Assembly: GCA_023459915.1 (NCBI GenBank)
Contig: JAEWSN010000024.1
Coordinates: 1-64,000, forward strand
Source: Bacillota bacterium
GTDB lineage: Bacteria > Bacillota > Clostridia > DSM-8532
DNA: 64,000 nucleotides
Direction: 5' to 3'
Shown: positions 8,384-17,492 of the stretch, piece by piece
How positions within the stretch are numbered: position 1 is the first letter of the stretch
Layout of the letters: the number at the start of each line of letters is the position of its first letter
Notes under the pieces: generated by a model
Seen by the model: only the letters and a program-made list of their open reading frames with translations
Databases searched by the model: none
What the model was told of the DNA's origin: nothing
Position numbers and translations under genes: made by a program

Positions 8384-9763
8384 TTACACAATCTTTTTGT
8401 GGTGCTTGTTTCCGTCTTGACGCCCGCGATGCGGCTGGTGAACCGGCTGCATGGGAAGATCCGGGAAGACCCGCACGGTCTCACGGTCTGCCAGCACGTC
8501 CCGGCACAGCCTCATCCAGCGGGCACCCCATCCATTCCGCAGCAAATACGCGTCGCCGCCCTCGCCGGCAGCCTGCTCGGGGAACGGCATGTCCAACCGG
8601 GCCATCAGCGTTTCCGCGCCTGTTTTGTCCAAGAGATCCCGCAATTGACCGGCAATCCAGTCCGCGGTCTGTGGCCGCGACAAGTCCAGCCACGCGGCCG
8701 TTCTTTCCCTGCGCCGATCCTCCCAGACATGCCCCTTGGGCCCCAGCAGGCAATGCCCACGCACAACCGCCTCCCGAAACAGCTCGGAATCCATGTCCAC
8801 CATCGGCAGCACCGGCAGAACGGGAACCACATCCATGGCACGAAGATCCGTGATCAACTGCGACAGATGCGGGTAGCCGGTTCTGTCGGGCTCCCAGGCG
8901 CAATCCATCATCCCGCCGGCCAGGGTGTGCCGCATGCCCTGCCAATCCGCCAGCGCCACATGCAGCGGGGCGGACGCGACATCCATTTGCGTCCCATCCG
9001 CTTGTGTCCCATCTGCGTGTATCCCATTCGGATGTGAAACAAGCAACCCAATCTGTTCCCGCACAGTGGTTTCCCCGCCCTGCGCCACATGGATCGGCGG
9101 CATCCCCTGTGTTGGATCCGGCAGTTCCTGTTGCATGGCATATGCGCGCCGCAGCGCGTCACACGCGGCAGCGGCAGACGGATGCCACGCAAGCCGCAAT
9201 TCGGCCTGTGCGTGCCACACGCGCACCTCGAGCCCGGAGCCGACCCCCATTCCGGGTTTGGCTGCGTTGGTCCTGAAATGGGCAAACACAGCCGGAGAGA
9301 CGGACAAGGCCAGGCCGTCACCGGTATGGCATCCCATCACGGGATATGGCTTGTCGACGTCCGCCCAAAGGATGGCGGCTTCGGTCGCGACGCGATACAA
9401 ATCTCCATGGGGAACCAGGCGTTCTTGTGCCTGCAGCGCCAAATGGAACACCACATGATTGTGATCCCAGGGCAGTCCCTCCACACGGATGACACACCCG
9501 TCAGCGCTTCGCGAGAGCAGCAGGTGTGCCCCGGACGGCTGTCCGCGATGCAGCAGCGGCTCGCGGACCTCGTCCGGAAGCACCGAACAGTTGCCTGCCC
9601 GATAGTGGGTGTACCGTGTTTTGTCCCGGACGGACACCGGTTTGCCGCGCCGGCTCCGCACCGCGTGCGTGCCGCATCCGGACGAGAAAATCGTGGTGCC
9701 CTTCCCGACGGCGATCAGTGGTCTTTCATCCATGCAAATCCAGGATGCATTGCGTGAAAACAT
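8384..9763 (-). CDS. GH31-like glycoside hydrolase, short and diverged
   Basis: 459 aa; start at 9763 has GGGGGA 9 nt upstream. The middle and C-terminal part resembles the barrel of glycoside hydrolase family 31: AGGMMDCAWEPDRTGYPHLSQLITDLRAMDVVPVLPVLP, then ELFREAVVRGHCL, then LDLSRPQTADWIAGQLRDLLDKTGAETLMARLDMPFPE. The expected catalytic Asp region (xxDxGE in the family) is not intact (RLDMPFPE), and the protein stops well before the usual second half of the barrel. Residues near 245-260 are an in-frame 15-bp repeat (8987-9031). It may be an inactive or remodelled relative; assignment is by pattern only. Confidence 0.5.
   Translation of the reverse strand: MFSRNASWICMDERPLIAVGKGTTIFSSGCGTHAVRSRRGKPVSVRDKTRYTHYRAGNCSVLPDEVREPLLHRGQPSGAHLLLSRSADGCVIRVEGLPWDHNHVVFHLALQAQERLVPHGDLYRVATEAAILWADVDKPYPVMGCHTGDGLALSVSPAVFAHFRTNAAKPGMGVGSGLEVRVWHAQAELRLAWHPSAAAACDALRRAYAMQQELPDPTQGMPPIHVAQGGETTVREQIGLLVSHPNGIHADGTQADGTQMDVASAPLHVALADWQGMRHTLAGGMMDCAWEPDRTGYPHLSQLITDLRAMDVVPVLPVLPMVDMDSELFREAVVRGHCLLGPKGHVWEDRRRERTAAWLDLSRPQTADWIAGQLRDLLDKTGAETLMARLDMPFPEQAAGEGGDAYLLRNGWGARWMRLCRDVLADRETVRVFPDLPMQPVHQPHRGRQDGNKHHKKIV
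8987..9031. repeat. 15-bp tandem repeat, 3 copies, in frame
   Basis: Units 8987-9001, 9002-9016 and 9017-9031 encode HADGT/QADGT-like pentads inside the GH31-like protein, between its N-terminal domain and the barrel region. Confidence 0.75.
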
Positions 9764-9935
9764 GCGCTGTCCCCCCGGCCGAATTCCTCTTGCGGTGGCG
9801 TCAAACGATCCGGGAGGGGCATGGCGCCGGCCGCCGTGGGCGGCGGTTGCGGGGAGCCATGGTTCCGGCCATTTGGCGGAAAAAAGTCATACAACAAGTG
9901 TATCCGCTTCCCTCCCCGCACGCAACCGGCGCTGT

Positions 9936-9963
9936 TTGCATTCATCTGTGATTCTGATATGAT
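9936..9963 (+). promoter_or_regulatory. possible promoter of the moxR operon
   Basis: -35 TTGCAT (9936-9941), 16-bp spacer, -10 TATGAT (9958-9963). It would give a leader of roughly 185 nt. The -35 is poor. The rest of the 9764-10154 divergent gap shows no gene. Confidence 0.35.
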
Positions 9964-10154
9964 GATTCCGGTTCGTGACGTCGTGATGCGGCTTTCGCAT
10001 AGATTACTCCGGCCGTTGAATATCTGAAACAATTTCATCGTGAATCACGCGCTCACAACAGCCGGAGTTATGACCGTTTCGGATATTTTACAGCCACCGC
10101 AACAACATGGCCGTGTGCCATTCAAATCCATCGAAACACTTGGGAGGAACACCA

Positions 10155-11117
10155 ATGAAACCCGAACAAATCCGTCAACTCGCGCAAAAGGTGCAGCAAC
10201 AGGTGGCCCGGGTCATCGTTGGCAAGGAGGATGTGGTGGAGCGCATGCTGGTGGCCATCATCTGTCAGGGCCATGTCCTGCTCGAAGATGTGCCCGGCAC
10301 AGGCAAAACCCTGCTGGCCAAGTCCATTGCCAAATCATTGGACTGCAGTTTCCGGCGCATCCAGCTCACTCCGGATCTGCTGCCCTCGGATATCACCGGC
10401 ATTCATTATTACAACCAGAAGCAGGGAGACTTCACCTTCCGGGCGGGTCCCGTGTTTGCCAATGTGGTGCTCGCCGACGAAATCAACCGGGCCACGCCCC
10501 GCACGCAATCGGCCCTGCTCGAATGCATGGAGGAAAGGCAGGTCACGGTCGATGGCATCACCATGCCGCTGGAACAGCCCTTTTTGGTGCTTGCCACGCA
10601 GAATCCCATCGACATCCAGGGCACCTTTCCCCTGCCGGAAGCCCAGATAGACCGGTTCCTGATGAAGCTGAACATGGGCTATCCCACCGCCGAAGAGGGC
10701 GCGGGCATCCTTCGCCGGTTCAAGGAGAAAAACCCTGTCACGGACCTCCTGCCGGTCGTCTCAAAGGAAGACCTCGTTGCGGCGCAGCAGAGCTACCATG
10801 ACGTGCATGTGTCCGATGAAATGCTCGGCTATATCGTCGACATCGCGGAAGCCACCCGCACCCACCCGGACATCCTGCTCGGGGTCAGTCCCCGTGGCAC
10901 ACAGGCGCTGCTGCGCGCGGTACAGGTGCTGGCCATCCTGCGCGGCCGAACCCATGTGGAGCCGGACGACATCAAGGCCCTCGCCATTCCCGTGCTGGCG
11001 CACCGCGTCATCGTCAAGGGCGCGCTCAAGCTCAAGACGGGCGTCGCGGAAGACTTGCTCACAGGCATCCTCCGCAAGCTGCCTGTTCCCGCAGAAGAAC
11101 TGGCGCCGACAATGTAA
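10155..11117 (+). CDS. MoxR-family AAA+ ATPase
   Basis: 320 aa; GGGAGGA precedes the ATG at 10155. Walker A EDVPGTGKT (about residues 45-53), Walker B NVVLADEINRA, sensor ATQNPID, and the C-terminal lid region SPRGTQALLRAVQ with arginine. MoxR ATPases act as chaperone-like factors that insert metals or activate von Willebrand-type partners. The neighbours (DUF58 protein and a polytopic membrane protein) are the classic MoxR cluster, so a cell-envelope or complex-assembly role is likely, but the client is unknown. Confidence 0.92.
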   Translation: MKPEQIRQLAQKVQQQVARVIVGKEDVVERMLVAIICQGHVLLEDVPGTGKTLLAKSIAKSLDCSFRRIQLTPDLLPSDITGIHYYNQKQGDFTFRAGPVFANVVLADEINRATPRTQSALLECMEERQVTVDGITMPLEQPFLVLATQNPIDIQGTFPLPEAQIDRFLMKLNMGYPTAEEGAGILRRFKEKNPVTDLLPVVSKEDLVAAQQSYHDVHVSDEMLGYIVDIAEATRTHPDILLGVSPRGTQALLRAVQVLAILRGRTHVEPDDIKALAIPVLAHRVIVKGALKLKTGVAEDLLTGILRKLPVPAEELAPTM

Positions 11118-11183
11118 GGCGCATGGCCGCGGTACATCCGCACGGCATCCTAAACCGGCACCACATGGAAAGGACCCTCGTTC

Positions 11184-12272
11184 ATGGACTGGATTTTCCG
11201 ATTCATCGCCGTCGCCCTTCTGTTTCTCCTGGTGGAGTACCTGCTGTACAAACGCCTGGCCATGACTGGCCTGGTGTATCAGCGGACGTTTTCCGTCACG
11301 CATGCCTTTGAGGGTGAAACCGTGCAGATGCGCGAGACCATCCGCAACGCCAAGCCGCTGCCACTGCCTCTTTTGACAGTGGAATCCCGGATGAACGCGA
11401 ATCTGCGACTTTCTTCCAACCCCAACCTCGAAGTCAACGACATCGGATACCACAAAAGCCTGTTCACGCTGCAGCCCTTTTCCAAAATTGTCCGCACCCA
11501 CCAGGTCTGCTGCCTGCGGCGCGGATTCTACGAAGTGCGATCGCTCGCCGTCTGTGCGTACGACCTGTTCGGACTGGCGCGGGTGTCCGAGAACGAGCTG
11601 GCGGTTCGCGCCGGCATCGTCGTCTACCCGAAGCTGTACGATCCGGGACTGTTCGAGCTGCCGAGCCACAGCCTCATGGGCGATCTCGTGGTGCGCCGCT
11701 GGATCGCCGAGGATCCGTTTCTGCTCGCCGGCGTCCGGGAATATGAATCCGGCGATCCCATGAATGCCATCAACTGGAAGGCCACGGCGAAAACCGGCAA
11801 TCTCAACGTCAACCAGTACGACCATTCCGCCAACACCCGGCTGATGCTGCTGCTCAATGTGGAAAGCTCGGAACAGCAATGGGGCCGGGACGGAGACCTC
11901 GCGCCCGTGGAGCACGGCATCTCGCTGTGTGCCACCCTCGCCAAGAAGGCCATCGACCACGGCATGGAAGCCGGGTTCGCCGCCAACGGCCACCGCATCG
12001 GCGGCCCGAAGGAGCCCATCATCCTTGATTGCGCGTCCGGTGATCCGCAGCTGTACAACCTCTGGGAAGCCATGGCGATGCTCGAGGCCAGGCGGGTCCA
12101 GTCCTTCCACACCTTTCTGGACGGGCTGGCGGGCACCGGCCTCTCCGGCTGCGACATCCTTGTCCTGACGACCTATGTCGACGACGCCATCGACCGGCAA
12201 ATCCGGTTGCTGCGCATGGCGGGCAATTCCGTGGACTACATGATGCTGCAGGCACAGGAGGTGGCATCGTGA
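11184..12272 (+). CDS. DUF58 domain protein with N-terminal membrane helix
   Basis: 362 aa. N-terminal hydrophobic segment (residues about 4-20), a beta-rich middle, then the DUF58 signature region: RRWIAEDPFLLAGVREYESGDPMNAINWKATAKTGNLNVNQYD at about 170-215, followed by a VWA-like C-terminal half. DUF58 proteins are regular partners of MoxR ATPases. The stop overlaps the GTG start of the next gene. Confidence 0.9.
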   Translation: MDWIFRFIAVALLFLLVEYLLYKRLAMTGLVYQRTFSVTHAFEGETVQMRETIRNAKPLPLPLLTVESRMNANLRLSSNPNLEVNDIGYHKSLFTLQPFSKIVRTHQVCCLRRGFYEVRSLAVCAYDLFGLARVSENELAVRAGIVVYPKLYDPGLFELPSHSLMGDLVVRRWIAEDPFLLAGVREYESGDPMNAINWKATAKTGNLNVNQYDHSANTRLMLLLNVESSEQQWGRDGDLAPVEHGISLCATLAKKAIDHGMEAGFAANGHRIGGPKEPIILDCASGDPQLYNLWEAMAMLEARRVQSFHTFLDGLAGTGLSGCDILVLTTYVDDAIDRQIRLLRMAGNSVDYMMLQAQEVAS

Positions 12273-13591
12273 AGCAACACGCCGTCAAGGTCTTGTCACT
12301 GTGGCTTGCGCTTGTGGCCGAACAGCTGCTGCTGTTTCCGCTGGCCATCCTGCTTTACCAGCTGACCGGGGTTGCCCGCTTCGGCGCGTTCATGGTCGGC
12401 TACCTGCTCCTTCACGGGCTGGCGATGCTGCTGCGGGTGCTGCTGCCGCGCAGGCTGCGTCCCTGGCTGCTCCTGGCCGGAATGCTCGCCGGTGTGGCCC
12501 TCTGCCTTTTGTTCTCCCCCAGCCCCATTTTTCGGATCATCGGCCCCATCCTGCTGGCCATCAATCTTTGGCATGGTGTCCGGATGACAGAAAACGAGAA
12601 CCCCGGCAGCTTCTTCTCCAGTTTTCTGCTGCTGGGTTTCCTGCTGTATCCGCTTGTCGCGTTTGTCTTCAGCCGCTCCACCCGATTTTCCGGCCTGGTG
12701 CCGCTGCTGGGCTATACGGGCACCGCGGGCATCCTGCTGGCGCTCATCCTCATCAACCGGCAGCAAATCCGCGATGCCGGCACCGTGCTCGAACGCAAGC
12801 TGCACCTGCCTTCCTCGCTGATGAAGCGCAACAGCGTCTATCTGGCCGTGTTTGCCTTCCTCGTTGTGGCCGGCGCAGCCTGGGAATTTTTCGGCCGCAT
12901 GGTGGCCGGGCTCTTCTCCCTGGTGGGCCGGATCATCGGCGCCATCATCGCGTTTCTCGGAAGCCTGTATCAACCGGAGGAACCCGTGCCGGATGCCGGT
13001 CCCGGCGAGGCAGCCGCGCCGGACATGCTGCCGCCGCCCGAGCCCACCCCGCGCTGGCTCGAAATTCTTGAACAGATTCTCATTGTGCTGGTCGCGGTCG
13101 CGCTGGGCGCGCTGTTGCTTTGGGGAATATACCGCATCCTCCGCAAGCTGATGCCGGTGCTGAAAAAAGCCGCGGTTTTCCTCACAAAATGGCTTCGCAA
13201 GGTGTTTTTAGGCGATGACCGGCAAATGGGCGAGGATCCCGGCTATGTCGACGAGGTGGAAAGCCTGCTCAAGCAGAATGAAACCACCTGGACCGCCGCA
13301 CAGCGCTGGCTCATGGAGCGCCTGGCGCACGAGCCGGCATACGGGCGCCTGAAAACAGACAAGGAACGCATCCGCTGGCTGTACCGCAACGCGTTGCGGC
13401 GTGAACTGCGCCATGGACAGGTGTTTGAACCCGGCGACACCCCCGCGGAAATCCTGAGATCCATGCAGCAAAACCGCCGGAAAAACCAAAGACTGGACGC
13501 GGAAACCGCGGCCAGCCTGTACGGTCAGGTTCGTTATGGCGACAGGGAGCCTTTGCCCGAAGACGTGGAACGGATGAAAGGCGCACTGTGA
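12269..13591 (+). CDS. polytopic membrane protein with DUF4129-like C-terminus
   Basis: 440 aa from GTG at 12269, overlapping the upstream TGA by three bases, so coupled to the DUF58 gene. About six helices lie in the first 230 residues, an acidic Pro-rich loop follows (about 232-262), one more helix at about 270-295, and a soluble tail with TAAQRWLMERL...RIRWLYRNALRREL...GDTPAEIL, the pattern of DUF4129. In many genomes this third MoxR-cluster member also has a transglutaminase domain; none is visible here. Confidence 0.82.
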   Translation: MKQHAVKVLSLWLALVAEQLLLFPLAILLYQLTGVARFGAFMVGYLLLHGLAMLLRVLLPRRLRPWLLLAGMLAGVALCLLFSPSPIFRIIGPILLAINLWHGVRMTENENPGSFFSSFLLLGFLLYPLVAFVFSRSTRFSGLVPLLGYTGTAGILLALILINRQQIRDAGTVLERKLHLPSSLMKRNSVYLAVFAFLVVAGAAWEFFGRMVAGLFSLVGRIIGAIIAFLGSLYQPEEPVPDAGPGEAAAPDMLPPPEPTPRWLEILEQILIVLVAVALGALLLWGIYRILRKLMPVLKKAAVFLTKWLRKVFLGDDRQMGEDPGYVDEVESLLKQNETTWTAAQRWLMERLAHEPAYGRLKTDKERIRWLYRNALRRELRHGQVFEPGDTPAEILRSMQQNRRKNQRLDAETAASLYGQVRYGDREPLPEDVERMKGAL

Positions 13592-13661
13592 CAGCCGTTC
13601 CCAAATCTCACGGCTCAGCGGAACCATCGCGGCGAAATGACGGGAACCTCGCGGAAGCCCA

Positions 13662-13733
13662 CCGGCACGCGGCTCAGCGACCCCGCCGGCATACGGCTCA
13701 GCGACCCCGCCGGCACGCGGTTCAGCGGTCCTC
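13662..13733. repeat. 24-bp tandem repeat, 3 copies
   Basis: Units 13662-13685, 13686-13709 and 13710-13733 (core CGGCTCAGCGACCCCG). The third copy is diverged and forms the 3' end of the minus-strand permease gene, including its stop. Occupies the convergent gap after the moxR operon; no terminator hairpin with T-run was seen there. Confidence 0.8.
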
Positions 13734-14663
13734 CCGGAAATAGGCCAATCCCAGACTGGCCGGTGTGGCACGTCCGCGCAGTCGGCCAAACGTGGCAAAC
13801 ACCAGAATCAGGATGGTGGCCAGATACGGAATGGCGTCAAAGAAATACGGTGAAATGCCCAGCTCGAATTTCTGAATCCGCACCCCCAGCACATCGAAGC
13901 AGCCGAACAGGAACGCGGAAAACAGTGCCCGATACGGGGACCACGCGCAAAAGATGACCAGTGCCACGGCAATCCAGCCGCGGCCGGCCGTCACATTTTC
14001 CTGCCAGTTCGGGATATACGCCAGGGAGAGGTACGCGCCGGAAAGCCCGCACAGCGCGCCGCCCGCAATCACATGCACATACTTGTATGCCGTGACGGAA
14101 ATGCCGGCCGCGTCCGCCGCGGCGGGATTTTCACCCGTCATGGTCAGGTTCAGGCCCGGCCGGGTCTTGTGCAGGTAAATCCCCAACAGTACGCTGAGCA
14201 CATACCCCAGGTAGACAAAGACGTTTTGCTTGAAAAAGATCGGTCCAATCACCGGAATCGCGGACAGCAGCGGAAAATCCACCGCGGCAAAGAAGCGGTT
14301 CACATTTTCCGGCACGCGCAGGCCCATCAGTCCCTGTCCCGCAAACGATGCAAAGCCGGTGCCGAAAATGGTCAGGGCCAGGCCGGTGACATTCTGGTTC
14401 GCGCGCAGACTCACCGTCAGGAAGGCATAGACGGCTGCCCCGAACGCGCCGGCCGCCATGGCGCCCAGGACGGACAGCCAGGGGTTTGCGGTGGCCAGGC
14501 TTGTCATGAAGCCTATCACGGCGCCCATGAGCATCATGCCCTCCACGCCCAGGTTCAGGTTTCCCGCCTTTTCGGTCAGAATCTCGCCCAGCGTGGCGAA
14601 CAGGAGAATGGTGCCCACCTTGACGCCCGCTGTCAGCAAATCGATCACAAAGGTCATGTCCAT
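13722..14663 (-). CDS. BMP-type nucleoside ABC transporter permease 2 (first copy)
   Basis: 313 aa from MDMTFVIDLL, with GGAGGACC upstream; the ATG shares one base with the stop of the preceding permease gene. The BPD_transp_2 family signature TEKAGNLNLGVEGMMLMGAVIGF is at residues about 28-50, with about eight to nine helices. Family members with a BMP lipoprotein (NupQ/YufQ type) import purine nucleosides. A longer upstream open frame is Arg/His-rich antisense-like noise and is not used. Confidence 0.9.
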   Translation of the reverse strand: MDMTFVIDLLTAGVKVGTILLFATLGEILTEKAGNLNLGVEGMMLMGAVIGFMTSLATANPWLSVLGAMAAGAFGAAVYAFLTVSLRANQNVTGLALTIFGTGFASFAGQGLMGLRVPENVNRFFAAVDFPLLSAIPVIGPIFFKQNVFVYLGYVLSVLLGIYLHKTRPGLNLTMTGENPAAADAAGISVTAYKYVHVIAGGALCGLSGAYLSLAYIPNWQENVTAGRGWIAVALVIFCAWSPYRALFSAFLFGCFDVLGVRIQKFELGISPYFFDAIPYLATILILVFATFGRLRGRATPASLGLAYFREDR

Positions 14664-15733
14664 CAGCGCAGGTCCTCCGTTCCGGCCTTGCGGGCCCATT
14701 GCACCCGGTATTGCACAAAGAATTCCGCGCCGAGCACAAAGAACAGGATGATGGCCTGCAGCAGCTTCGCGACGGACGCGGAGATGTTGAACGCGGTCTG
14801 GATGTAATCCCCACCCTGCACCAGCATGGCGAAGAAGAAGGAAACCACCACGATGACCGGCGCGGACAAGGCGCCAAGCCAGGCCGTGATGATGGCCGTG
14901 TAGCCGACCCCGCCGCCGATGTCGCGCATCAGGGTCTGGCTCACACCGGACGCCTGGATCATGCCGGCCAGCCCGCACAGCGCGCCGGAGAGGAAGACGG
15001 TCACCAGCATCACGCGGCCCACGCGGATGCCGGCGTACCGCGCGGTGTTCACACTCTCCCCCACCACATTGATTTCGTAGCCGAACGCCGTATGCCGCAC
15101 AAAATAGAACAGGAACGCGGCCAGGCCCAGCGCAATGACCCATCCGGCATGGATGCCCAGAAACCCGGGCAGGATGGCGTTGTCCCCGAAGTTGGCGATT
15201 TTGGGGAAATTGAGCGCCTTCGGATCGCGCCAGGGTCCATATTGCAGATACGTGATCCAGTGCAGCGCCACATAATTCATCATCAGGGTGATGATGGTCT
15301 CATTGACGCCGAAGCGCACCTTGAGCACGGCCGTGACAAACGCCCACAGGCCGCCCATCACCATGCCGGCCAGCGCCATGAGCGGCAGCAGCAGGGCCTT
15401 GGGAAGATTCGGGGTGAACAGCGCAAAGAAGGAGGCGGCAAACGCGCCCATGATGATCTGCCCTTCCGCGCCGATGTTCCAGAACTTCATCCGGAACGCC
15501 AGGGAAATGCCCAGGGAGGTGATCACCAACGGGATGGCGCGGATGACGGTCTCCTTGAAGTTGTAGCCCGACCCGATGGCCCCCTTGACCATGGACGCGT
15601 ACACCTCAAACGGATTGTATCCCAGCAGCAGGAAGAGCACGGCGGCCGTCAGCAGCGCGAGCAACAGTCCGGTTCCGCGGATGGCGGCAGCCTGGAGCGG
15701 CGGCATGCCGCTGCGCTTGGTCATCGTTGTCAT
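14663..15733 (-). CDS. BMP-type nucleoside ABC transporter permease 1 (first copy)
   Basis: 356 aa from MTTMTKRSG; AAAGGAGATG precedes the start, and ATGA overlaps the ATPase stop. Multi-helix BPD_transp_2 permease with the family segment MKFWNIGAEGQIIMGAFAASFFAL at about 90-115 and ETIITLMMNYVALHW. Partner of the permease immediately downstream (NupP/YufP type). Confidence 0.9.
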   Translation of the reverse strand: MTTMTKRSGMPPLQAAAIRGTGLLLALLTAAVLFLLLGYNPFEVYASMVKGAIGSGYNFKETVIRAIPLVITSLGISLAFRMKFWNIGAEGQIIMGAFAASFFALFTPNLPKALLLPLMALAGMVMGGLWAFVTAVLKVRFGVNETIITLMMNYVALHWITYLQYGPWRDPKALNFPKIANFGDNAILPGFLGIHAGWVIALGLAAFLFYFVRHTAFGYEINVVGESVNTARYAGIRVGRVMLVTVFLSGALCGLAGMIQASGVSQTLMRDIGGGVGYTAIITAWLGALSAPVIVVVSFFFAMLVQGGDYIQTAFNISASVAKLLQAIILFFVLGAEFFVQYRVQWARKAGTEDLR

Positions 15734-17283
15734 ACGGCATCTCCTTTCGACGGGGCCACGGGGGTCTGACCCCATGTCTGCCCGGCCATCATGAGCCCCA
15801 GTTGATCCTTGGTCACGCCCTGCGCCGGCACGATGCCGGTGACACGGCCCGCGTGCATCACCATGATGCGGTCGCAGAAGGCCATGAGCACGTCGAGATC
15901 CTCCCCGACGAACAGGATGCCCACCCCGTTCTGTTTCTGCTCGTTGAGCAGCTGGTAGATGTTGTGGGAGGCATTGATGTCCAGTCCCCGAACGGGGTAC
16001 GCGGTGATCAGCACATGCGGGTTCGAGGCGATTTCGCGGCCCAGCAGCACCTTTTGGATGTTGCCGCCAGAGAGATTCTTGACCGGATGCAGCACGCCGG
16101 GCGTCATGATTTCCAACTGCTCCACGATCCGGTGGGCGCGGGAGGTCGCCGGCTTTCGGTTGAGGAACATCCGGCCGTGATCCCGGTAGTTCTTGAGCAT
16201 CATGTTGTCCACGATGCCCATCGAGGCCACCAGGCCCATGCCCAGCCGATCCTCGGGCACAAAGCTCATGCTGACGCCCAGCCGTGCGATTTGGCGGGGG
16301 GACATGCCGATGAGCTTGTTGCCCAGCATGTCGATGTCTCCCTCCTGCACCTTCATCAGGCCCGCGATGGCCTCGCACAGCTCCTTCTGGCCGCTGTTGG
16401 CCACGCCGGCGATGCCGAGCACCTCGCCGCCCGCCAGGGAAAAACTGACCCCGTCGAGCAGCTTGCGATGCCCCAATCCGTAACAGGTCACATCCGTGAG
16501 CTGCAACACGGTGTCGGCACGGGTGCCCTCCGGCCGGCTGATGGACAGATTGACCGCGCGGCCCACCATCAAATCGGTCAGCTCCTGCGCGGTGGTTTCC
16601 CCGGTGACACGCGTGCCCACCGTCTTTCCCCGCCGCAGCACGGTGACCCGGTCGCTGACCTCAAGCACCTCGGTCATTTTGTGGGTGATGATGATGATGG
16701 CGCAGCCCTGCTCCTTCATGCGCTGCATGATGGCGAACAGCTGCCGTGTTTCCTGCGGCGTCAGCACCGCCGTGGGCTCATCCATGATCAGGATGTCCGC
16801 GCCGCGGTAGAGCACCTTCAGAATCTCCAGCGTCTGCTTCTCTCCCACCGACATGTCTGCCACGCGCCGGTCCGGGTCGATGTGCAGGCCGTATTTCTCC
16901 ATCAGCGACACCACCTGTGCCCGGATGGCCTTTCGGTTGAGGAAGAACCCACCCTTCTGGCCGCCGACAATGTTGTCGAGCGCGGAGAGCACCTCCACCA
17001 GCTTGAAATGCTGGTGAATCATCCCGATGCCTGCCGCGATGGACTCCTGGGGGGATCCGAACCGCGCCGGCTTGTCATGGATGCGGATGCTGCCCGCGTC
17101 CGGCGCATAGATGCCGGACAGCATGTTCATCAACGTGCTTTTGCCGGAACCGTTCTCCCCGAGCAGGGCAAGAATTTCGCCGCTGTACACGGTCAAGTCG
17201 ACGCCGTCATTGGCGGCCACATCCCCAAAGCGCTTGGTGATGCCCGTCATGCGAACCCGTTCCGCTTTTTTGTTCTGACTCAT
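15730..17283 (-). CDS. BMP-type nucleoside ABC transporter ATPase (first copy)
   Basis: 517 aa from MSQNKKAERV, chosen because GGAGAGG lies 6 nt before it; the ATG six bases upstream abuts the ribosome site. It is a double ABC protein: N-domain Walker A LLGENGSGKST, signature VGEKQTLEILK, Walker B ILIMDEPTAVLTPQE; C-domain starts near VLQLTDVTCYG, with degenerate signature LSGGNIQKVLLGREI. Such tandem ATPases (NupO/YufO, RbsA-like) serve sugar or nucleoside uptake. A single GGGGTCTGACCCC palindrome lies within its 3' end (15761-15773). Confidence 0.92.
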   Translation of the reverse strand: MSQNKKAERVRMTGITKRFGDVAANDGVDLTVYSGEILALLGENGSGKSTLMNMLSGIYAPDAGSIRIHDKPARFGSPQESIAAGIGMIHQHFKLVEVLSALDNIVGGQKGGFFLNRKAIRAQVVSLMEKYGLHIDPDRRVADMSVGEKQTLEILKVLYRGADILIMDEPTAVLTPQETRQLFAIMQRMKEQGCAIIIITHKMTEVLEVSDRVTVLRRGKTVGTRVTGETTAQELTDLMVGRAVNLSISRPEGTRADTVLQLTDVTCYGLGHRKLLDGVSFSLAGGEVLGIAGVANSGQKELCEAIAGLMKVQEGDIDMLGNKLIGMSPRQIARLGVSMSFVPEDRLGMGLVASMGIVDNMMLKNYRDHGRMFLNRKPATSRAHRIVEQLEIMTPGVLHPVKNLSGGNIQKVLLGREIASNPHVLITAYPVRGLDINASHNIYQLLNEQKQNGVGILFVGEDLDVLMAFCDRIMVMHAGRVTGIVPAQGVTKDQLGLMMAGQTWGQTPVAPSKGDAV

Positions 17284-17344
17284 CTTCATCCTCTCCAGAC
17301 AACTCCGGTCCAACAAAGCATATCCTGTCCCATCAAGGGCACAA

Positions 17345-17379
17345 GCCGTGCGGCTACCGGTGCAACCGGGCCACACGGC
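17345..17379 (-). promoter_or_regulatory. intercistronic hairpin between bmp and its ATPase gene
   Basis: On the minus strand GCCGTGTGGC pairs with GCCGCACGGC (one G-U pair) around a 15-nt loop, in the 209-bp gap between the binding-protein and ATPase genes. No T-run follows. It parallels the oppA/oppB hairpin and could likewise favour binding-protein expression. Confidence 0.5.
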
Positions 17380-17492
17380 TCATGCGTAAACACATCCAGT
17401 GCAAGGACAAGGCTGTGTCTGAATCGGGAGCAGGGCTTCTCTTTGCCGGGCGGTTGGGTCAGGTCATCCGTCCAGCCGATCCGTTCAGGCGA

